This document shows positions 6,992-10,861 of a stretch of 10,861 nt of DNA, piece by piece. The notes under the pieces are model-generated. The model was not told where the DNA came from and did not search any database. It saw only the letters and a list, made by a program, of their open reading frames with translations. Both the position numbers and the translations under genes were made by a program. Positions within the stretch are counted from its first letter, which is position 1; the number at the start of each line of letters is the position of its first letter. This stretch comes from Burkholderiales bacterium (GTDB taxonomy: Bacteria > Pseudomonadota > Gammaproteobacteria > Burkholderiales > Burkholderiaceae_D): assembly GCA_028868455.1 (NCBI GenBank), contig JAGWUK010000048.1, positions 1 through 10,861 on the forward strand, written 5' to 3'.

Positions 6992-7559
6992 CGCCAGCAT
7001 CGCAAAACGCCAGTACCGGAGCCAGATAATCGGCAAATTCGGCAATCCCGTGGTCGCTGCCTTCGATGACCGTTTGTTTCGCGCCCGCATAATGCGTCAC
7101 CATTTCGCGCCAATCCAGCACTTCGTCGCCGGTGGCGGCAATCAGAAAATACCTTTGCGGCTTTGTGATGCACGGCGTTGCCAGCGCGCGCAATTCGTCC
7201 ACGTATTCCGCCTTGAATTCAAACACCTGATCGCTGTGATAGTAAGTCGTGACGCCGACATAGCTCTCCAGCTCGCGCGGCGGTTTGACGGCAGGATTGA
7301 GCAACACAGCTTTGCAGCCATATTTTTCTGCCAGCCAGGTCGCGTAATATCCGCCCAGCGAAGAACCGATAATGCTGACGTGGCGCATATCGTGCCCGCT
7401 CAACAGACTTTCCGCCTGCGCAATCGCCTGTTTCGGTGACGGTGACAAGTCCGGGCAAAAAAATTCGGCAGAGCGTCCCAGTGTCTGCATATGCTGCGTC
7501 ATCAGTCTGGCCTTATAGGACAAGGGGGATGAGCGGAAACCATGTAAATACAGAATCAT
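6984..7559 (-). CDS. yqiA: YqiA-type alpha/beta-hydrolase (esterase)
   Basis: A small cytoplasmic alpha/beta-hydrolase of 191 residues, very like E. coli YqiA, an esterase acting on short acyl esters whose physiological substrate is not known. The N-terminus MILYLHGFRSSPLSYKA carries the HGF oxyanion-hole region. The nucleophile elbow GSSLGGYYATWLAEKYG gives Ser67; TGDEVLDWREMVTHYA gives Asp145; and VIEGSDHGIAEFADYL gives His170, so the catalytic triad is complete. The NPAVKPPREL strand is also shared with YqiA. The ATG overlaps the mpl stop (ATGA at 7556-7559) and the stop overlaps the likely ubiC start, which argues for translational coupling. No functional link to cell-wall recycling or ubiquinone follows from the sequence itself. 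Confidence 0.92.
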   Translation of the reverse strand: MILYLHGFRSSPLSYKARLMTQHMQTLGRSAEFFCPDLSPSPKQAIAQAESLLSGHDMRHVSIIGSSLGGYYATWLAEKYGCKAVLLNPAVKPPRELESYVGVTTYYHSDQVFEFKAEYVDELRALATPCITKPQRYFLIAATGDEVLDWREMVTHYAGAKQTVIEGSDHGIAEFADYLAPVLAFCDAGDA

Positions 7560-8971
7560 GCGGCTTTTGCCTCGTCGGCAGGCTGGACTTTCGGTGCCGC
7601 GGCGCGCAGCGTGAGCGCATCCAGCAATTGCTGATGCACACCGCCAAAGCCGCCATTACTCATGACCAGCACATAATCGCCAGGACGTGCTTGAGCAACG
7701 ATGGCCGACACCAGATCAGCAATCGCCGTATGCGTGCTGACTTTATCGCCGAGCGGGGACAGTGTTGCAGCAAGGTCCCAGCCAAGCGCATCTTTGCCAT
7801 TGACCGCACCATAACCAAACACCAGATCCGCTTCACTCAGGCTCCCTGGCAAAGCCTGTTTCATGGTACCCAGCTTCATGGTGTTCGAGCGTGGTTCCAG
7901 TACCGCCAGGATGCGCGCGGCGCCGACCTTGTGGCGCAGGCCAGCCACCGTGGTCGCCACGGCGGTCGGGTGATGCGCAAAATCATCGATCACCGTCACC
8001 CCGTCAGCGACGCCGCGAATTTCCATGCGCCGTTTGACGTTGATAAATCCGGCCAGCGCTTCGATCGCCAGCGCTGGCACGACACCGACATGACGCGCCG
8101 CAGCGATCGCCGCCAGTGCGTTGTAGCGATTATGTTCGCCATTCAGATGCCAGCGCACCGTGCCTTGTTTTTCGTCGTTGAAATACACATCGAAATCTTC
8201 GCCATCCTGCAATTCCAGACGCCATGCCTGTTCGTGCCCGAAAAATTCTTTCTCGCTCCAGCAACCACGCTGCAGTACGCGCTCCAGCGAAGCATTGTCG
8301 CCGTTAACGATCAGTCGCCCGACGCCTGGCACGGTACGCACCAGATGGTGGAACTGCGTTTCAATCGCGGCTACATCCGGAAAAATATCCGCATGGTCGT
8401 ATTCCAGATTATTCAGAATCGCGGTTTTGGCGTGGTAGTGTACAAACTTGCTACGTTTATCGAAGAAAGCCGTATCGTATTCGTCCGCCTCAATGACAAA
8501 AAAATCCGAAGCCTGCTGGCCGCTCAGACGCGCAGAAATACCGAAGTTCAGCGGCACACCACCGATCAAAAATCCGGGCGCATAACCGGCATGCTCCAAT
8601 ATCCAGGTCAGCATTGCCGAGGTTGTGGTTTTACCGTGCGTACCAGCCACGGCCAGCACCCATTTGTCACGCAAAATATGCTCGCCCATCCATTGCGGCC
8701 CGGACACGTAAGGCAGGCCGCGATTAAGGATTTCTTCCATCAAAGGATTGCCGCGTGATACCACGTTGCCAATCACATACAGGTCAGGCTGCAAGGCAAT
8801 CTGTTCAGCGCCAAATCCCTGCGTCAGCGTGATGCCCTGCGCTTCGAGCTGCGTGCTCATAGGCGGATAAACATTGGCATCGCAGCCTGTCACGGTATGA
8901 CCCGCTTCTTTTGCCAGCACAGCCAGTCCGCCCATAAAGGTGCCGCAGATACCTAATATATGAATATGCAT
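7556..8971 (-). CDS. mpl: UDP-MurNAc:L-Ala-gamma-D-Glu-meso-DAP ligase (murein tripeptide ligase)
   Basis: Recycles cell-wall tripeptide by joining it to UDP-N-acetylmuramate with ATP, in the cytoplasm. The 471 residues show Mur-ligase layout: N-terminal Rossmann-like domain beginning MHIHILGICGTFMGGLA; the ATP loop AGTHGKTTTSAML (109-121); Mpl-type EADEYDTAFFDKRSKFVHY (161-179) and NNLEYDHADIF (187-197); central NGEHNRYNALAAIAAARH (277-294); and a C-terminal domain with DDFAHHPTAV (329-338), LEPRSNTMKLG (358-368) and MSNGGFGG (437-444). FDKRSKF and EPRSNTMK distinguish Mpl from MurC. The tail after 455 is Ala-rich. It is the first gene of mpl-yqiA-ubiC and divergent from the gene at 9153. 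No clear Shine-Dalgarno precedes the ATG at 8969-8971, but the family alignment begins exactly there. Confidence 0.97.
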   Translation of the reverse strand: MHIHILGICGTFMGGLAVLAKEAGHTVTGCDANVYPPMSTQLEAQGITLTQGFGAEQIALQPDLYVIGNVVSRGNPLMEEILNRGLPYVSGPQWMGEHILRDKWVLAVAGTHGKTTTSAMLTWILEHAGYAPGFLIGGVPLNFGISARLSGQQASDFFVIEADEYDTAFFDKRSKFVHYHAKTAILNNLEYDHADIFPDVAAIETQFHHLVRTVPGVGRLIVNGDNASLERVLQRGCWSEKEFFGHEQAWRLELQDGEDFDVYFNDEKQGTVRWHLNGEHNRYNALAAIAAARHVGVVPALAIEALAGFINVKRRMEIRGVADGVTVIDDFAHHPTAVATTVAGLRHKVGAARILAVLEPRSNTMKLGTMKQALPGSLSEADLVFGYGAVNGKDALGWDLAATLSPLGDKVSTHTAIADLVSAIVAQARPGDYVLVMSNGGFGGVHQQLLDALTLRAAAPKVQPADEAKAA

Positions 8972-8998
8972 AATTGAATCAAATTTCAGAATCCCGCA

Positions 8999-9034
8999 AT
9001 TCTACCTGAGTGACGCCGCTCTGCCCTAGGTAGA
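8999..9034 (-). promoter_or_regulatory. Candidate mpl promoter -10 with overlapping inverted repeat
   Basis: On the minus strand TAGAAT (8999-9004, five of six matches) lies 27 bases before the mpl ATG and could be its -10 box; no good -35 box is seen at 16-18 bases. Overlapping it is a perfect 7-base inverted repeat TCTACCT (9001-9007) / AGGTAGA (9028-9034), separated by 20 bases. Such spacing could be an operator or chance. The rest of the 181-base divergent gap shows only the palindrome CGCATGCG (near 9106-9113) and the candidate promoter of the plus-strand gene. Confidence 0.3.
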
Positions 9035-9119
9035 CAGCAGCAGATTTGTCGTGATCTTGCCCCGCGAGCGGCACTGGCGACCGGATGCGGCTTGCCGGGT
9101 CAATACGCATGCGCCGGTT

Positions 9120-9146
9120 TTGCGTTAGTCCCAGTTGGGTTATGAT
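9120..9146 (+). promoter_or_regulatory. Candidate promoter of the 9153 gene
   Basis: TATGAT (9141-9146, five of six matches to TATAAT) stands six bases before the ATG at 9153, with a poor -35 match (TTGCGT at 9120-9125, spacing 15; alternatives TTTGCG and TTTTGC at 16 and 17). If used, transcription would start at or next to the ATG itself, producing a leaderless mRNA. The absence of any Shine-Dalgarno before 9153 fits this, but the weak -35 leaves it unproven. Confidence 0.35.
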
Positions 9147-9152
9147 GCCTTC

Positions 9153-9755
9153 ATGATGATCCATTTCCCCAATGAAACCGCCGAGTTGCGTGCCGAAATT
9201 GCCGCGCTGGCAGCCCGCATGATTGCCGAAGATGGTGCCGACTACGCGTCGGCCAAGCGCAAAGCGGCGAAACAATTGCTTGGCAACCAAAAAATCAAGG
9301 GCGATGTGCTGCCCGACAATGCCCAGATCGAACAGGAAGTTCGCGAGTACAACGAACTATTTTTTGGTGACACCCAACCACAACGATTGCTACATCTGCG
9401 CCAGCTGGCAGTGCAATTGATGGAAGACCTGGAACGCTTTCATCCGTATCTGGTCGGCGCAGTCTTGAATGGCACGGCCGGTGCGCATTCTGATATCCAT
9501 TTACATTTATTTACTGACAATGCCAAGGACGTGGCGATTTTCTTATTAAATAAAGATGTGCAATTTGACGTAACCGAAACATTAAGCAATCGTAATGAAC
9601 GCATCGAAACTTACAGCTTCATGTATCAGAACGAAGGCGTCCACCTTTTGTTGCAAGATCAGGATGCGATACGCAGTGGCCACGGAAAAAGCACAGAACG
9701 CGCTAATCTGGGGGCAGTCAAATCCCTGATTAACGCCAGCCTGACTCCTGAATAG
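9153..9755 (+). CDS. Small conserved protein with nucleotidyltransferase-like motif, unknown function
   Basis: A 200-residue soluble protein, with no signal peptide or membrane segment. The N-terminal half is helical and charged (ALAARMIAEDGADYASAKRKAAKQLLG, in pieces at about 17-43). In the middle, YLVGAVLNGTAGAHSDIHLH (positions 103-122) followed by LFTD looks like the G-S/T...SDxD strand of minimal nucleotidyltransferases, but the second Asp is His. This is followed by NAKDVAIFLLNKDVQFDV, a helix-strand pair typical of that fold. As I recall, similar proteins sit beside mpl in other betaproteobacteria and are sometimes labelled as ligases by proximity; nothing here resembles a Mur ligase. 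Start choice: ATG 9153 (or 9156, tandem ATGATG); an in-frame TTG at 9135 is possible but has no ribosome-binding site. Activity is uncertain. Confidence 0.85.
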   Translation: MMIHFPNETAELRAEIAALAARMIAEDGADYASAKRKAAKQLLGNQKIKGDVLPDNAQIEQEVREYNELFFGDTQPQRLLHLRQLAVQLMEDLERFHPYLVGAVLNGTAGAHSDIHLHLFTDNAKDVAIFLLNKDVQFDVTETLSNRNERIETYSFMYQNEGVHLLLQDQDAIRSGHGKSTERANLGAVKSLINASLTPE

Positions 9756-9773
9756 AACGACACAAAATCGTTC
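9755..9773 (+). terminator. Weak hairpin in the convergent gap
   Basis: Perfect 6-base stem GAACGA / TCGTTC with a 7-base loop begins on the last base of the stop codon of the 9153 gene. It has no T-run on either strand, so it is at best a weak or stabilising structure. The remaining convergent gap to 9873 (about 100 bases) contains GGGGCGG followed by TTTTT near 9834-9843, but without a convincing stem. Confidence 0.25.
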
Positions 9774-9872
9774 CGGCAGGCATAGCGACAAAGGCCGTAC
9801 ACATCGGACGACAAGGCGCGATAACGTTGCCGGGGCGGTTTTTGCGTAAGTCCTTCTGAAGATGAGTGTTGC

Positions 9873-10861
9873 CTACTTGGCCGCCGCACGCAAATAGGCA
9901 ATCCTATCTGGCGTCGATGGATGTGAGGACACATAACTATTCGCAACCCGAAACCATTTAGGCATTTTCGACCCGGCCTTTTTTACCTCCATTTGCTCCA
10001 GCTTCTCAAACAGGTCAGCCAGATGCGACGCCGAAATAGCGTGTTGGCGTAACAACGTAACGGCATAAGCATCCGCCTCCGCCTCTTTCGCCCGTGAATA
10101 TTCGCTTTGCACCAGGGCCGTTGGCGCCATGGTCGCTACGGTGCTGAAATCGCCAAACAGTGTGCCAGTTAACATCACCAGAAAAGCACTATTCGCCAGC
10201 TCTTTCAGATCATGGCGATACTGTATGTGGCCGATTTCATGCGCGAGCACACCAGCCAGTTCATACGCCTGATCACCGCGTAGTTCCTTTTGCCCGTGGT
10301 CAAGTATCAATTCCAGCATCTGATCGGTCAGTACGATGGTGTTCCCCGGAAGAGCGAACGCGTTTGGCCCGATTTTGGGTGCGTCACGCACTTCAAGACG
10401 TATCGGCAATCGCGCATCGTTTGGTAACAGATTCTTTAAAATATTTTGCGCTTGAGCAATGCGCTGCTCACTGAGACGGCTGGGTAAAAACAGGCTTTGA
10501 TCTAATGAGATCAACGCCTGGTCGCCTAATTTTTGCTCCATCTCTGGCGTGACCATCATGGCCACTTTATTCGCCAGAATCGGCAATCCCCATCGATAAG
10601 CTGAAAACAAAAAAACACCCATCAAGACAATGGCCAACAGGGCGATCTGCCATTGCTTTTGCCAACGTTCAACCCATGATTCGCGATAAGCAAACAGTTG
10701 TCGCGCTTGTCGTCGCGCTTCTGCGCTCACGATCTCGCAATGCGATCCATCAGCGAACCTCAGATAAGCAAAGGTCGATTCGAACATCTCTTCCAGCGTC
10801 CAGTCGGGGTGCGCAACAGTCTTATGGACGCCGTCACCGGTAACGAGCAGCGATGCGCCCA
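9873..10861 (-). CDS. M48-family metallopeptidase with membrane segment (5' end outside window)
   Basis: Zinc endopeptidase of the HtpX/Ste24-like M48 group, probably anchored in the inner membrane. Counting from the first ATG inside the window (10785-10787), there is a hydrophobic segment at about 48-72, the zinc motif HEIGH (183-187) in AGVLAHEIGHIQYRHDL, the third-ligand helix EAEADAYA (Glu235, Asp239), and the C-terminal SSHPSTPDRIAYLR (287-300) usual for this family. A second hydrophobic stretch (about 199-213) follows the zinc motif. The frame is open upstream of that ATG for 24 more codons to the window edge (including VTGDGVHKTVAHPDWTLEEM), and this part looks like the small N-terminal beta domain that precedes the helix in related proteins, where residues such as FADGSHCEIV belong. 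The true start therefore lies outside. The catalytic residues are intact; the substrate is unknown. Confidence 0.92.
   Translation of the reverse strand, partial: GASLLVTGDGVHKTVAHPDWTLEEMFESTFAYLRFADGSHCEIVSAEARRQARQLFAYRESWVERWQKQWQIALLAIVLMGVFLFSAYRWGLPILANKVAMMVTPEMEQKLGDQALISLDQSLFLPSRLSEQRIAQAQNILKNLLPNDARLPIRLEVRDAPKIGPNAFALPGNTIVLTDQMLELILDHGQKELRGDQAYELAGVLAHEIGHIQYRHDLKELANSAFLVMLTGTLFGDFSTVATMAPTALVQSEYSRAKEAEADAYAVTLLRQHAISASHLADLFEKLEQMEVKKAGSKMPKWFRVANSYVSSHPSTPDRIAYLRAAAK

Noticed and set aside
6992..7090. Upstream ATG extension of ubiC
   Set aside because: It would overlap yqiA by over 100 bases and add residues not found in chorismate lyases.
7436..8758. 440-codon open frame on the plus strand
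   Set aside because: It lies opposite mpl, codon for codon, and exists because mpl rarely uses TTA, CTA or TCA codons. The translation has no recognisable domain, and mpl itself is intact and certain.
1..10861. Mobile elements, CRISPR arrays, tRNA/rRNA genes or phage genes
   Set aside because: No transposase, integrase, regular repeats, terminal inverted repeats or tRNA-like cloverleaf was seen; genes and composition look uniform and core-like.

Overview
The window looks like ordinary chromosomal core sequence from a betaproteobacterium, most likely Burkholderiales and close to Oxalobacteraceae (Herminiimonas/Janthinobacterium type). That placement is inferred from the protein sequences and from the gene order (RNase II - TonB-like - aroE - mtgA; mpl next to a small conserved hypothetical gene), not from a search. 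Genes are tightly packed. No RNA gene, insertion sequence, phage gene or CRISPR array is visible, and no stretch over 300 bases lacks a gene.

Layout, left to right. (1) Minus strand, 1-1011: corA (Mg2+/Co2+ transporter), followed one base after its stop by the first 13 codons of a gene leaving the left edge, possibly a VOC/glyoxalase-fold protein. (2) Minus strand, 6391 down to 1163: a five-gene operon read in the order RNase II (rnb), TonB-like protein, aroE, mtgA, small single-pass membrane protein. Three of its four junctions overlap (TAATG or ATGA), and a good sigma-70-type promoter lies just upstream of rnb, abutting the ubiC stop. (3) Minus strand, 8971 down to 6392: mpl - yqiA - ubiC, also overlapping. 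(4) Plus strand, 9153-9755: a small protein with a nucleotidyltransferase-like motif, divergent from mpl. (5) Minus strand, 10861 down to 9873: an M48 metallopeptidase with a membrane segment, whose 5' end lies outside the window. Its open frame continues to the right edge, so the first ATG inside the window is probably not the true start.

The genes mix RNA turnover (rnb), cell-wall synthesis and recycling (mtgA, mpl), the aromatic/ubiquinone route (aroE makes shikimate, ubiC uses chorismate), envelope energy coupling (TonB-like), ion transport (corA) and proteolysis (M48). aroE and ubiC act at successive stages of one pathway but sit in separate operons.

I found no convincing undescribed system. 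The points most worth checking are small: a dyad filling the rnb promoter spacer, a possible leaderless start for the nucleotidyltransferase-like gene, the altered metal-binding motif of that protein, a 15-codon frame exactly bridging aroE and mtgA, an inverted repeat over the likely mpl promoter, and an orphan TonB-like protein that keeps the SxxxH membrane motif.
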